From positions 1 through 64,000 of the forward strand of contig JAZQOJ010000201.1 of NCBI GenBank assembly GCA_045627805.1: a stretch of 64,000 nt of DNA, read 5' to 3'. This document shows positions 50,401-59,406 of this stretch, one piece after another (within the stretch, counting starts at the first letter, position 1; each line of letters opens with the position of its first letter). Both the position numbers and the translations under genes were made by a program. The notes below the pieces were generated by a model. That model did no database searches and was not told the DNA's origin. It saw only the letters and a program-made list of their open reading frames with translations. The DNA comes from UBA1756 sp045627805. Its GTDB lineage: Bacteria; Bacteroidota; Bacteroidia; Bacteroidales; WCHB1-69.

Positions 50401-51136
50401 TTTGAGTTATGACCTTCAGCGTACCAAGAATGTCACTCTGCGTGCAAGCTATACCCTCCAGTTTGCTAAGGGTACTGGTTCATCCGAAACTTCTGGCCTT
50501 GCTATCATCGCTTCTGGTCAGCCGAACTTGAGAACTCTTACCAACTTGAGCTTCGACCAGCGTCACAAACTGAGTGCTAACCTTGATTATCGCTTCGGTT
50601 ACGGTACCGAATATGATGGACCGAGAACCAAGAAAATGAAGAAAGATGGTACTTCCAAAGAAATTAAATGGCTTGAAAATATGGGTATCAACATCAACTT
50701 CTCAGCAGGTTCTGGTATGCCGTACAGCCGTTCAAGCAAACCGAACTCCATCTATGTAAGCGGTACTAAGAGCCAGCTCTCTGGTACGATCAATGGTTCT
50801 AATATGCCTTGGATTTACCAGTGCGACGTTCGCTTGGACAAAACCTTCATTCTTCCTTTGAAGAAAGATGATAAGGGCAACACCCTTAAGAGAGGTGCCC
50901 TCAATGTTTACCTTGAAGTGATGAACATCTTCAACTTCAAAAACGTTATCTATGTGTATGACTATACCGGAAACGCTAATGATGATGGTTATTTGACTGC
51001 TGCTGAATATCAACAGCAAATCAATTCACAGGTTGATGTTTCTTCCTACTGCAATTATTATAGAATGAGAATGCAAGATCCTTATAACTACACTATGCCT
51101 ACCAGAGTTCGTTTGGGCGTTCAATTCTCCTTTTAA
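47414..51136 (+). CDS. TonB-dependent receptor with carboxypeptidase-regulatory domain
   Basis: From ATG 47414 the product is 1240 residues (an upstream TTG two codons earlier is possible). Signal peptide MIKKLLLTLGMIIFFSALAFAQ, then a CarboxypepD_reg-like domain (about 23-105: GTIKGVVTDQTGGAMEYAHVYLKKEG). The plug domain follows (about 130-225: RSVTGALASTEGVTSIDGAMTSVRGARSDGQKTIIDGMVV), then a long barrel region to the C-terminal VRLGVQFSF. It is an outer-membrane channel. SusD-like partners are absent. The next genes are a giant T9SS cargo protein and a PorV-like protein on the same strand, so the three likely act together. Confidence 0.88.
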   Translation: MIKKLLLTLGMIIFFSALAFAQSGTIKGVVTDQTGGAMEYAHVYLKKEGNVVNYAMTNDKGEYQMHGVAAGTYDIEADASMIQSCGRKQTKSGVRINNGQTIFEDVKIDCNSTALEGTKIVWKAPVFNADNTTSTKVLDADAVRKTPGRSVTGALASTEGVTSIDGAMTSVRGARSDGQKTIIDGMVVRGSSGISMASIEQAELIQGGIPAEYGDGTSFTVITTRGISKELHGGVELMGSLEGYNNFLASVSLTGPLLKGKNPKTDPARIGFLLTGDISYDKDGYPAQGGTWRATDEAINYLIHNPLRYSTTEISANYANGEYMNAENFKKQRVRDNAQSFNYLIQGKLDFLLGSKKNIDLSIGGMYEFTRAKNWGIASALFNADNNSQSQNTTWRVNAKFNHRITPDSNSVFDNIMYNININYTQVNAWTRDINHKENLFDYGHIGYYKTTKAKYFRRDTITIDGITYYDMNILTNVYDSIVDFSATPFGSNDESLISNPDLIYWVTNFTDTYTPEVIYENFGTIPYNMSLYQTFGALLNGEGPNSIYGLFSSPGTPSNGYSKSQLSQIGATASLSLSVKNHDIKLGYVFEKQTQRAFSVSPYSLWTLMRDKTNSHISELDLDNPYFVGQDTVMYDFYFNAEDQTTFDRNLRTSLGLDPNGTDWIDIDNMSPDQFELGMFSPEELFNGGSTYISYYGYDYTGAKKYNKKTDINDFFTATDKNGDKLYNIGAYEPIYMAMYIQDKFSINTLLFNIGLRVDRFDANQYVLNDPYLFRDAYTVGEVRGSYDARFIPSNAEDDWVVYVNQLDQTLDPDNSSIVAFRKGHTWYDANGAIVTDPTTVLGATGGPILKNEVDRTAASKVEGAAFSKYEPQWSIMPRLSFSFNVSNKSLFYAHYNIITSRPTNLRLDPISYLWIDKYGSSAGSVINNPNLKPQKSIDYEIGFRQAIGENSAISLAAYYSEKRDQIQCYRYTGAYPTTYYSYDNIDFGTVQGFTLSYDLQRTKNVTLRASYTLQFAKGTGSSETSGLAIIASGQPNLRTLTNLSFDQRHKLSANLDYRFGYGTEYDGPRTKKMKKDGTSKEIKWLENMGININFSAGSGMPYSRSSKPNSIYVSGTKSQLSGTINGSNMPWIYQCDVRLDKTFILPLKKDDKGNTLKRGALNVYLEVMNIFNFKNVIYVYDYTGNANDDGYLTAAEYQQQINSQVDVSSYCNYYRMRMQDPYNYTMPTRVRLGVQFSF

Positions 51137-51164
51137 TTAACCGTAGCAAAAAAATATTAATATT

Positions 51165-54100
51165 ATGAAAAATATAAGCAAGATTTTATTATTAGCAGCT
51201 TTGTTGCTTACTGCCGGTACGGTCTCCGCTGAGAAATACAGAGGAGCTACGGCTGTACCTCGCACGGCAACACCGCGTGCAGCATCAACCTGTCTGCCTG
51301 CTACTAACTCAAATGAATTAACGGTAAACAACGTCCGTGCTTATTTGGAAACCAACGGTACTATGTGGTTTGAAGAAATCGCTCAGTACGAAGTTCCTTA
51401 TGGTTCAGGCAAAACCTCAATGTTCGCCGCCGCTCTGTGGATTGGTGGTAAGGACGTAAATGAACAGTTGAAGTTGGCTGCAGTCCGTTTCCGTCAAAAA
51501 GGTGATGATTTCTGGACGGGTCCTCTGACTTTGAATGGCGCTTCTGTAACGCAGGCCACTTGTGCTGCTTATGACAAGCATTACAAAATCACCCGCGCCG
51601 AAGTTGAAAACCATATCAATAATTGGATGAACTCTGACTATGTAATGCCGAACAGCATTCGTGATTGGCCCGCTCATCCCGTTGATCTTTCTGCTGGTCA
51701 GTCTTATTATCTCGCTCCCTTCTTCGATTATGATGAAGATGGTGAATATAATCCTGAAAATGGTGACTACCCGTACTATGACATTGAAAACGACCTCTGT
51801 CCTTGGACTGATGCTAACCGTGCGCTCGCAGCTGCCGGTAACTTGCCGAAACCGCCGGAAGAATTGAACAACATTTCTACCGGTATGGTTTATGCTGACC
51901 ACGTTTTGAAAGGCGATGCTACTCTTTATTGGATTTTCAATGATAAGGGTGGTGCCCACACCGAATCTCAAGGTGATCCTATCGGTCTTGAAATCCGCGC
52001 TCAGGCATTCGGTTTCTCTACCAATGATGAGTTGAACAATATGACTTTCTACTCATACGAAATCATTAACCGTTCTACTTTCGATTTGACCAATACTTAC
52101 TTCTCACAGTGGGTTGACCCCGATTTGGGTTATCAGGATGATGACTATGTAGGTTGTGATGTTGCTCGTGGTTTGGGCTATTGCTATAATGGTAGAAACA
52201 TTGATGGTCAGGGCTTGGCTCAGCATTACGGTGCTCAACCTCCTGCGGTTGGTGTTGACTTTTTCCAGGGACCTTACTTGGATCCTGATGGCTATGACAA
52301 CCCTTCATTTGATGGCCCTAATGAATTCGGACCTTCTATGCGTGGCAACTATGAAAACATCTGCGACATTGTTACGCTGGATGGTACTATGGGAACATTC
52401 TCCTGGGATCCGGATCCGGAAGGAGAAGATGGTCACGCTGTGATTACCGACTCTACCGTTTTAATTCGTGCTGAAGCTATTAACGGTGTGAACTTTGGTG
52501 ATGGTATTGTTGATAATGAGCGTTTCGGTATGCGTCGTTTCGTTTACCATAACAACGATAATTCTGTAGTAGGTGACCCTGACATCGCTGTTGAATATTA
52601 CGCTATGCTTCGTGGTGTTTGGAAAGATAACCTTAAAATGAAATATGGTGCTAACGCACACCCGCAAAATGGTGCTACCGGTCCTGATTGTGACTTTATG
52701 TTCCCGGGCTTGTCTGACCCCTGTAACTGGGGTACGATGGGTGTGGATCCCACCATCGCTCAGTATGGCGCAGATGGTTGGACTGAAGCAGCTGTTGGTA
52801 ATGCTCCTGCAGACCGTCGTTTTATGCAGTCTGCTGGTCCCTTCACTCTTCGTGCAGGTGCTGTTAACTATATTACTGTCGGTATTCCGTGGGCACGTGC
52901 TACCAGCGGTGGAGCTCAGGCCTCTGTTGACGCTTTGAAGGTTGCTGATGATAAATGTCAGTCACTCTTTGAAAACTGCTTCAAGGTTTTGGACGGCCCT
53001 GATGCACCGGATGTTACGATTGAAGAATTGAACAATCAGTTGATTATTTATCTTACCAATGCTGAAGGCAGCAACAACTATGCTGAAGGTTATGAAGAAC
53101 AAGATCCTTCAATTCCGGCTTCTCGTATTGATGAGGTAATTACTGTTACTTATGATTCTATTTGGGCAACAGTTGATGGTGTGGATTCCACTTTGATTAT
53201 TGTTCCCAACGAAGTTTCTTCTTTTGAAGAAATCGAATATGATAGAAATTATCGTTTTGAAGGTTATCAGATTTATCAGTGTGCCAATGCGGATGTTAGC
53301 GTTACCGATATTGGTGACCTTGACAAGGTCCGTTTGATTGCTCAATGTGATATTCAAAACGAAGCTGGTCAGTTAGTGAATTGGAAGTATGATGATGCTA
53401 TTGGTACCTCTGCGCCTCATGTAATGGTGACTGGTGAAAATCAGGGTATTCGTCATTCGTTTACTGTTACTGAAGACAAATTTGCAACCACATCTACTCA
53501 ATTGATTAATCATAAGAAATATTACTTCTTAGTTTTGGCTTATGGTTATAACAATTACGCTCCTTTCTCAATTGAAGAGGGCGCTGAGAATGGTTTGCTC
53601 GGACAAAAGACCACTTACTTGGCGGGTCGTCGTAACATTGGTGATCAAAATAATGCCGGTCGTCCTTATGTAGGTATTCCTCACGATCCCACTCCGGAAA
53701 ATACTGGTACTGTAGCAAATTGTCAATATGGTACTCAGCCGATGATTACCCGCGTGGAAGGTCAAGGTAATGGTGGTTTCTTCTTGGATATGACCGATGA
53801 ATGTCGCGACCAAATCTTAAAGAATGGTAGTATCGATCAAGTTACATATAAGAATAACTTCGGTCCTATCAATGTCAAGGTTGTGAACCCGTTAAAGATT
53901 CAACCTAAGGATTATGTGGTGAAATTCCTTCCCTCTGGTGATGATGTTTCTGATTCTACCAATTGGATGCTCGAAGTTCTGGATGAGGATGGCAATGTTG
54001 AAGAGACGATCTATTCTCAAGTTGATATTGCTACTACTAATGAGCAGTTGATTATGGAACACGGTATTTCCCTCTCCATTCTTAACTATCCTTTTGCTAT

Positions 54101-55838
54101 TCATCAAGATAATTTGGCTGAATATGTTGCTACTCACGGTGGTAATACCTATCCGAACATTTCTAAATATTCTCAGGTTGACTTCTTAGGTTCTGAAATC
54201 ACTTATGCTGATGAGTCGAAGCCGTGGCTCTCTGGCGTAATGGATTTGGATGGTGATTATCCCGGAAACTGGATTCGTTCAGGTCAGCAAGAAGCAGGTC
54301 CTTGGGATCAAGCGAATGGCACTCAAGATGGTGTTGAAGATGAGTATTCGAAGTGGAAGACAGAAGACTTCTTCTTCTTGATGCCTAAGAACACCTTAAA
54401 TGCCAGTTGGTCTTCGCGTGCTTGGAAAGACCCGTTGGCTCAGTTTGAAGATGTAATCAACGGAACTTGGGCTCCCTATGTTTTGAGCAGTCCGTATTAT
54501 GGTGGTCCTCAAGCTAAGTATATTACCCCCGATGTTCGTTCGGATAGTGCTGGTATAGCAGAGAATTACTATCATCCCGTTACTCCTTTCTACAATGCTT
54601 TCCAACCGATTAGCAATCCAAGCAATATTGATTGGTCACCTGGTTTTAACCAAACTATGACGAATCTCTATTCAGTTGATATTGTATTGACTCCTGATAA
54701 GGATAAATGGACACGTTGTATTGTTCTTGAATCTTGCGATGATTATACCAAGTCAGAAGGTCACGCACTTTGTCACGAACCGCGTAAACACGCTTCTGTT
54801 GATAAAAATGGTAATCCGGATGGCACGGGCGAAGGTATGGGTTGGTTTCCAGGTTATGCTATCAATGTTGAGACGGGTGAGCGTTTGAACATTATGTTCG
54901 CTGAAAACTCTGCCGATACCGCCAACAATGGTAACGATATGATTTTCAACCCGACTAACGCTTACGCTATGGATAAAGATGGCAATGTTTTGGATGAGGC
55001 CACATACAATTCTTTGTTCACTTCGTATCCTGAGGAATATGGTGATTATTATACCAATCCTTGCTGGGGTGGTAAGCACTTTGTGTACATTGTAGGTAGC
55101 ACTGGTAATACCAACTCCGTATTTTATAGATATGCTGCGCAGGTGCGTAATTTCAATGCTCAATACGATTGTGGTGCTTATGATGAAGGTGCTTGGTTGA
55201 TGAACAAGTTCAACTCTTTTGTAGGCATTTCCGACTACAATGCCAAGGCACGTAAAAATGGTAAAATGCAGCTCTTCAATAACGTAATGTGGACGAGCAT
55301 TCCGATGCCCACCATTATGCAAGAAGATAACTGGTTATCAAACGATGCTACTATTAAGATCCGCGTATCACGTCCTTATATGCGTTACTCTTCTGGTGTT
55401 GGCGTTGGTCCGGATGCTCCTGCCAATGATAACTTCCCGATGTACACCTTCACTACGAAGAACATAGCGGTTCAGACCTCGCAGGCAGATGTTCATCAAA
55501 GCATTTTGGATAACATCAACATTGTTCCGAACCCGTATTATGGCTATTCTACTTACGAAGGAACTGCTCTTGAAACTTATGCTAAGATTGTAAACTTGCC
55601 CAGTTTCGAAGATGGCGCAAGCCAGGTTACGATTTCTATCTACACAGTTAGCGGCATTCTGGTAAGAAAACTTTCAAAGGGTGATGGCAGCACATATGTT
55701 GATTGGGATTTGAAGAACTCAGCAAATATCCCGATTGCAAGTGGTATCTACATTATCCACGTTGACTGCGCAGGTATTGGTGAGCGTACTCTCAAGTTCT
55801 TCGCTGCTATGAGACCTACTGACTTAAATGCATTCTAA
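51165..55838 (+). CDS. Giant secreted protein with T9SS-like C-terminal domain
   Basis: The product is 1557 residues: signal peptide MKNISKILLLAALLLTAGTVSA, then a long beta-rich extracellular region with many Asp/Asn-Gly turns and acidic patches (YDEDGEYNPENGDYPYYD, DTANNGNDMIFNP), suggesting calcium binding. The end (about 1450-1557) has NIVPNPYYGYSTYEGT, VTISIYTVSGILVRKLSKGDGSTYVDWDLKN and GIYIIHVDCAG, the FlgD/T9SS-tail pattern. No catalytic domain is recognised. Its ATG follows the receptor stop by 28 bases and a PorV-family gene comes after. Codon use is T-ending and strongly biased. Confidence 0.8.
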   Translation: MKNISKILLLAALLLTAGTVSAEKYRGATAVPRTATPRAASTCLPATNSNELTVNNVRAYLETNGTMWFEEIAQYEVPYGSGKTSMFAAALWIGGKDVNEQLKLAAVRFRQKGDDFWTGPLTLNGASVTQATCAAYDKHYKITRAEVENHINNWMNSDYVMPNSIRDWPAHPVDLSAGQSYYLAPFFDYDEDGEYNPENGDYPYYDIENDLCPWTDANRALAAAGNLPKPPEELNNISTGMVYADHVLKGDATLYWIFNDKGGAHTESQGDPIGLEIRAQAFGFSTNDELNNMTFYSYEIINRSTFDLTNTYFSQWVDPDLGYQDDDYVGCDVARGLGYCYNGRNIDGQGLAQHYGAQPPAVGVDFFQGPYLDPDGYDNPSFDGPNEFGPSMRGNYENICDIVTLDGTMGTFSWDPDPEGEDGHAVITDSTVLIRAEAINGVNFGDGIVDNERFGMRRFVYHNNDNSVVGDPDIAVEYYAMLRGVWKDNLKMKYGANAHPQNGATGPDCDFMFPGLSDPCNWGTMGVDPTIAQYGADGWTEAAVGNAPADRRFMQSAGPFTLRAGAVNYITVGIPWARATSGGAQASVDALKVADDKCQSLFENCFKVLDGPDAPDVTIEELNNQLIIYLTNAEGSNNYAEGYEEQDPSIPASRIDEVITVTYDSIWATVDGVDSTLIIVPNEVSSFEEIEYDRNYRFEGYQIYQCANADVSVTDIGDLDKVRLIAQCDIQNEAGQLVNWKYDDAIGTSAPHVMVTGENQGIRHSFTVTEDKFATTSTQLINHKKYYFLVLAYGYNNYAPFSIEEGAENGLLGQKTTYLAGRRNIGDQNNAGRPYVGIPHDPTPENTGTVANCQYGTQPMITRVEGQGNGGFFLDMTDECRDQILKNGSIDQVTYKNNFGPINVKVVNPLKIQPKDYVVKFLPSGDDVSDSTNWMLEVLDEDGNVEETIYSQVDIATTNEQLIMEHGISLSILNYPFAIHQDNLAEYVATHGGNTYPNISKYSQVDFLGSEITYADESKPWLSGVMDLDGDYPGNWIRSGQQEAGPWDQANGTQDGVEDEYSKWKTEDFFFLMPKNTLNASWSSRAWKDPLAQFEDVINGTWAPYVLSSPYYGGPQAKYITPDVRSDSAGIAENYYHPVTPFYNAFQPISNPSNIDWSPGFNQTMTNLYSVDIVLTPDKDKWTRCIVLESCDDYTKSEGHALCHEPRKHASVDKNGNPDGTGEGMGWFPGYAINVETGERLNIMFAENSADTANNGNDMIFNPTNAYAMDKDGNVLDEATYNSLFTSYPEEYGDYYTNPCWGGKHFVYIVGSTGNTNSVFYRYAAQVRNFNAQYDCGAYDEGAWLMNKFNSFVGISDYNAKARKNGKMQLFNNVMWTSIPMPTIMQEDNWLSNDATIKIRVSRPYMRYSSGVGVGPDAPANDNFPMYTFTTKNIAVQTSQADVHQSILDNINIVPNPYYGYSTYEGTALETYAKIVNLPSFEDGASQVTISIYTVSGILVRKLSKGDGSTYVDWDLKNSANIPIASGIYIIHVDCAGIGERTLKFFAAMRPTDLNAF

Positions 55839-55870
55839 ACGGATTTATTAATTTGCAAAAAGATAGAATT

Positions 55871-57043
55871 ATGAATAAAATACACAAAACCTTATTAATT
55901 TGCATGTTGATCGGCGTATTTACCGCTTTGTCGGTAAATACTTATGCCGGCAATAGAGACCGTTCGGGTCAAGCTGGTGCTCAGCACCTCTTGATCGATC
56001 CTTGGGCTCGTTCTACTGGCTGGGGAACGGCTGGTGTTGCTGAAATCCGTGGTCTGGAAGCTATGTATTCCAATGTGGGTGGTCTGGCCTTCGTTAATAA
56101 GACCGAATTGGCTTTCTCTCATACTCGTTATCTCGTCGGTTCTGGCGCGGGTATCGGTATTAGCTCTTTCGCTTTGGCACAGTCTATTAAATCGAAGAAT
56201 AAAACCACTGGTGCGGTACGCGATTTTGGTGTACTCGGTGTGTCTTTCTTCACGATGGGATTTGGCGATATTCAAATCACATCCGAGGCGCAACCTGAAG
56301 GTAATCAAGGTACTTTCTCACCGAAACTCTCTTACATTGCATTGCACTATGCAAAGAGTTTTAATGAGTATATTCACGGCGGCATTTCTTTAAAAGTAGT
56401 TACGGAAACGGGTGCTGCCGATGCAAAAGCTACTGGTTTCGCAATTGATGCTGGTGTCCAGTATTTAACGGGTGCTTTCAAAAATTTCAAAATCGGTTTG
56501 ACTTTGAAAAACATCGGTATGCCTATGCACTATAAAGGCGATGGCCTTGGTGTAAGAGCTGTGGCAGGTGACTTGGATTGGGAACAAACCCTCCAAAGCC
56601 GTGCAGCCGATTATGAGCTTCCTACTATGTTGGTACTGGGTCTTTCTTATGACTTCCTCATTTGGGGCAAGGAATATGAGGGATGGTCACGCGAGGATAA
56701 GAAGGATGAACTTCTTACCCGCGATGATGCTGCTCACCGTATCACCTTGGCTGGTTCTTTTACCGCGAACTCATTCTCTCGCGATATTTTCACCCTGGGT
56801 GTTGAATATGCATTAGGTAAAGTTTTTATGGTTCGTGCTGGTTATAATTTTGAAACTGGTATGTACAATGTTGATAAATGCTCTACCTGGTACACGGGTC
56901 CTGCTGTAGGTGCTACCGTAGGTATTCCGCTTCAAAAGAAAGATAAAGGTGTTAACCGCTCAAGACTCTATCTTGATTACTCCTATCGTTTCACTAACAA
57001 ATGGGGTGGTAATCACTGCGTTGGCTTGAAGTTAGCTCTGTAA
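55871..57043 (+). CDS. PorV/PorQ-family outer-membrane protein
   Basis: From ATG 55871 the product is 390 residues: signal peptide MNKIHKTLLICMLIGVFTALSVNTYA. The mature protein starts with the family pattern GAQHLLIDPWARSTGWGTAGVAEIRGLEAMYSNVGGLAF and LAFSHTRYLVG, then beta-barrel strands (GISLKVVTETGAADAKATGFAIDAGVQYL, GVEYALGKVFMVRAGYNF) and ends GLKLAL. PorV shuttles T9SS substrates from the translocon to the attachment complex. This paralogue is linked to one cargo and one receptor gene. A perfect 12-bp hairpin follows at 57071. Confidence 0.85.
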   Translation: MNKIHKTLLICMLIGVFTALSVNTYAGNRDRSGQAGAQHLLIDPWARSTGWGTAGVAEIRGLEAMYSNVGGLAFVNKTELAFSHTRYLVGSGAGIGISSFALAQSIKSKNKTTGAVRDFGVLGVSFFTMGFGDIQITSEAQPEGNQGTFSPKLSYIALHYAKSFNEYIHGGISLKVVTETGAADAKATGFAIDAGVQYLTGAFKNFKIGLTLKNIGMPMHYKGDGLGVRAVAGDLDWEQTLQSRAADYELPTMLVLGLSYDFLIWGKEYEGWSREDKKDELLTRDDAAHRITLAGSFTANSFSRDIFTLGVEYALGKVFMVRAGYNFETGMYNVDKCSTWYTGPAVGATVGIPLQKKDKGVNRSRLYLDYSYRFTNKWGGNHCVGLKLAL

Positions 57044-57070
57044 TATTGTAATTTCATCGTATTAAATCAA

Positions 57071-57097
57071 CTAAAGAGGCTCATTGAGCCTCTTTAG
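57071..57097 (+). terminator. Terminator after the PorV-family gene
   Basis: Perfect 12-bp stem CTAAAGAGGCTC/GAGCCTCTTTAG with a 3-nt loop, followed by TATTTGTTT. It separates the surface cluster from greA. Confidence 0.8.
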
Positions 57098-57124
57098 TAT
57101 TTGTTTATAGGAAACATAAAAATT

Positions 57125-57601
57125 ATGAGTGATATCAAATATTATTCTGTAGAAGGTTTGGCAAAACTGAAGGAAGAACTAAACCAACTGATAACTGTCG
57201 AAAGACCGCGAATTACTGCCGCAATTGCTGAGGCAAGGGATAAGGGCGATTTGTCGGAGAACGCCGAGTATGATGCCGCAAAAGAGGCGCAGGGGCTACT
57301 TGAAATGAAGATTGCTCAAATGCAAAATCTTATTGCTAATGCTCGCATCCTCGATGAGTCAATGATTGACACTTCAAAAGTGCTTCTTTATTCCATCGTT
57401 ACTGTTAAGGATTTGAAGCGTAACAAGGAAACCAAATACACGCTTGTTCCCGAAACCGAAGCTGATTTCAAAACAGGGAAGATATCTGTTTCTTCCCCCG
57501 TTGCAAAAGGACTTCTTGGCAAAAAACAGGGAGATATCGCTGAAATTCAAGTCCCTGCAGGAATACTTCGTCTTGAAATTCTTAAAATTGAAAGAGAATA
57601 A
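57125..57601 (+). CDS. greA: Transcription elongation factor GreA
   Basis: From ATG 57125 the product is 158 residues. The N-terminal coiled coil (LAKLKEELNQLITVERPRITAAIAEARDKGDLSENAEYDAAKEAQGLLE) holds the acidic tip DLSENAEY. The C-terminal globular FKBP-like domain has YSIVTVKDLKRNKETKYTLVP and ISVSSPVAKGLLGKKQGDIAEIQVPAG. It stimulates transcript cleavage by backtracked RNA polymerase. Its TAA overlaps the HIT gene ATG by one base (TAATG), heading a seven-gene operon. Confidence 0.95.
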   Translation: MSDIKYYSVEGLAKLKEELNQLITVERPRITAAIAEARDKGDLSENAEYDAAKEAQGLLEMKIAQMQNLIANARILDESMIDTSKVLLYSIVTVKDLKRNKETKYTLVPETEADFKTGKISVSSPVAKGLLGKKQGDIAEIQVPAGILRLEILKIERE

Positions 57602-57999
57602 TGGATACTATTTTTACCAAAATTATCAAAGGTGAAATTCCTTGCTATAAAATTGCTGAAAATGAGCAGTTTTTTGCCTTTTTAGACATTAATCCTCTCG
57701 CACAAGGTCATACGCTTGTCGTTCCAAAGTTGCAAAATGATTACATTTTCAACTTGGAAGATCAGATGCTGGCCGATATGATGATTTTTGCTAAAAAGGT
57801 GGCCCGAGCCATTGAACAGAATGTTGAGTGCGCTCGTATTGGCATTGCGGTTATTGGCCTGGAAGTCCCACATACCCACATCCATTTGGTGCCTATTAAT
57901 CGGGTGGGCGACTTGAATTTCGCCAATCCTAAGTGCCAGCTCACTCCCGTGCAGTTCGAAGATATTGCTGCCCGTATTTCTCAGTCTGTAGTTTTGTAG
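57601..57999 (+). CDS. HIT family nucleotide hydrolase
   Basis: The product is 132 residues of the histidine triad family. The signature HTHIHLVPI (about 96-104) supplies the three His, with PHT before it. The N-terminus TIFTKIIKGEIPCYKIAENEQFFAFLDINPLAQGHTLVVPK is the typical HIT start. Such enzymes hydrolyse nucleoside phosphoramidates or dinucleotides. It is coupled to greA by one base; the next gene starts two bases after the stop. Confidence 0.93.
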   Translation: MDTIFTKIIKGEIPCYKIAENEQFFAFLDINPLAQGHTLVVPKLQNDYIFNLEDQMLADMMIFAKKVARAIEQNVECARIGIAVIGLEVPHTHIHLVPINRVGDLNFANPKCQLTPVQFEDIAARISQSVVL

Positions 58000-58001
58000 T
58001 T

Positions 58002-58532
58002 ATGTTTAAATCACTTAATGATAGTCCGTTGCAGATTCTACATTTGGTCAAGCCCGATGTAGCTAAGAAGTTCTATACTTTGTCATCGGAAACGGACACT
58101 TTTGCTACTATTGATTTGATTCGGGGTGAGGGCTCTTTGTCTCGAATTGAAACGTTGCAGGGCTCTTTCACGCTTAAGCGACGTGGATTTTTCCTTCCTT
58201 ACCTCTCTGTTAGAAAGGAAAAATCGGAAACGGATTTGTTTACTTTCCCATTGGATTTGCAGGGTAAATCCTTTTTCCCGTTGGATGGTACGCTCTGTCG
58301 TTTCGTGACTTTGAATTTGTGGAAAAATCAATGGGCGTGGATGAATGAAAAGAACAAGCTGATTGTAAAGTATTCGCCCATCATTTCTGGTCAGGTACGC
58401 GGCGATGTCGAAATCTCTAAGGATTTTACCTATCTTCCACAAATCGAATTGTTAGCCGCTGTCGGGGCTTATTTTCTCCTCCAATTGGAAGATGAGTTGG
58501 GATCGCTTACGGAATTAAAAAAAGAGTTTTAA
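58002..58532 (+). CDS. Conserved hypothetical operon protein
   Basis: From ATG 58002 the product is 176 residues; a longer frame to 57933 overlaps the HIT gene. It is beta-rich and basic: LHLVKPDVAKKFYTLSSETDTFATIDLIRGEG, SLSRIETLQGSFTLKRRGFFLPYLSVRKEKSE, then a final hydrophobic helix (IELLAAVGAYFLLQLEDELG) that resembles the C-terminal helix of LURP-one/tubby-like or DUF families. I recognise no specific family. It lies tightly between the HIT and transketolase genes. Confidence 0.65.
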   Translation: MFKSLNDSPLQILHLVKPDVAKKFYTLSSETDTFATIDLIRGEGSLSRIETLQGSFTLKRRGFFLPYLSVRKEKSETDLFTFPLDLQGKSFFPLDGTLCRFVTLNLWKNQWAWMNEKNKLIVKYSPIISGQVRGDVEISKDFTYLPQIELLAAVGAYFLLQLEDELGSLTELKKEF

Positions 58533-58546
58533 TCAATATTTATACA

Positions 58547-59395
58547 ATGAAAACGGTTGCTCAATTGCAAGAAATTGCTACGCAGGTGCGTAGAGACATT
58601 ATCAGAATGGTCACCAATGCTAAATCTGGCCACCCTGGCGGCTCATTAGGATGTACGGATGTGGTTACTGCCTTGTATTTCAATGCAATGGATATTAATC
58701 CTGACCATTTTACCCGTGAAGGAATGGGGGAGGATATGTTCTTCTTGTCAAATGGGCACATTTCTCCAATGCTGTACAGCATTATGGCTCGCCGCGGCTA
58801 TTTTGATGTGAAGGAGTTATCCACTTTCCGTTTGATGGGAACCCGTTTGCAAGGGCATCCCACTCCTGCTGAAAATCTTCCCGGAATCCGCATCGCTTCC
58901 GGTTCCTTGGGACAAGGTATTTCTGTTTCAATTGGTGCGGCTATCGCTAAAAAAAGCAACCACGACAGCCACGTCGTTTACACACTCACGGGCGATGGCG
59001 AACTGGAAGAAGGACAGGTTTGGGAAGCTTTTATGTTCGCAGGCGCCAAAAAAGTGGACAATTTGATTGTGATTATTGACCATAATAAAAAGCAGATTGA
59101 TGGCTCTACCGACGACGTAATGTGCCTTGGCTCTCTTAAGATGAAATTGGAATCCTTTATGTGGGATGTCTTGGAAATGGATGGTAATAATATGCAGGAA
59201 GTTGTTGATACACTTGCTGTTGCAAAATCCAGACTGGGTAAAGGAAAACCAGTGGTTATTGTTATGAAATCGGAGATGGGTATGGGTGTTGATTTTATGA
59301 TGGGCACACATAAATGGCACGGAACGCCCCCCAACGAAGAGCAGGCCGCCCAAGCGCTGGCACAACTCCCTGTTACCTCTCTCGGGGATTTCTAA
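58547..59395 (+). CDS. Transketolase, N-terminal subunit
   Basis: The product is 282 residues, half of a full transketolase. It has the thiamine diphosphate domain: SGHPGGSLGCTDVVTALYF (about 25-43), LQGHPTPAENLPGIRIASGSLGQGISVSIGAAIAKK, the TDP-binding GDGELEEGQVWEAFMFAG, and HNKKQIDGST. It moves two-carbon units in the pentose phosphate pathway once joined with the C-terminal subunit. That subunit, usually the next gene, is absent; here an LptF/G-type permease follows. The operon is in the same orientation. Confidence 0.93.
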   Translation: MKTVAQLQEIATQVRRDIIRMVTNAKSGHPGGSLGCTDVVTALYFNAMDINPDHFTREGMGEDMFFLSNGHISPMLYSIMARRGYFDVKELSTFRLMGTRLQGHPTPAENLPGIRIASGSLGQGISVSIGAAIAKKSNHDSHVVYTLTGDGELEEGQVWEAFMFAGAKKVDNLIVIIDHNKKQIDGSTDDVMCLGSLKMKLESFMWDVLEMDGNNMQEVVDTLAVAKSRLGKGKPVVIVMKSEMGMGVDFMMGTHKWHGTPPNEEQAAQALAQLPVTSLGDF

Positions 59396-59406
59396 ATTGA
59401 ATAGCC

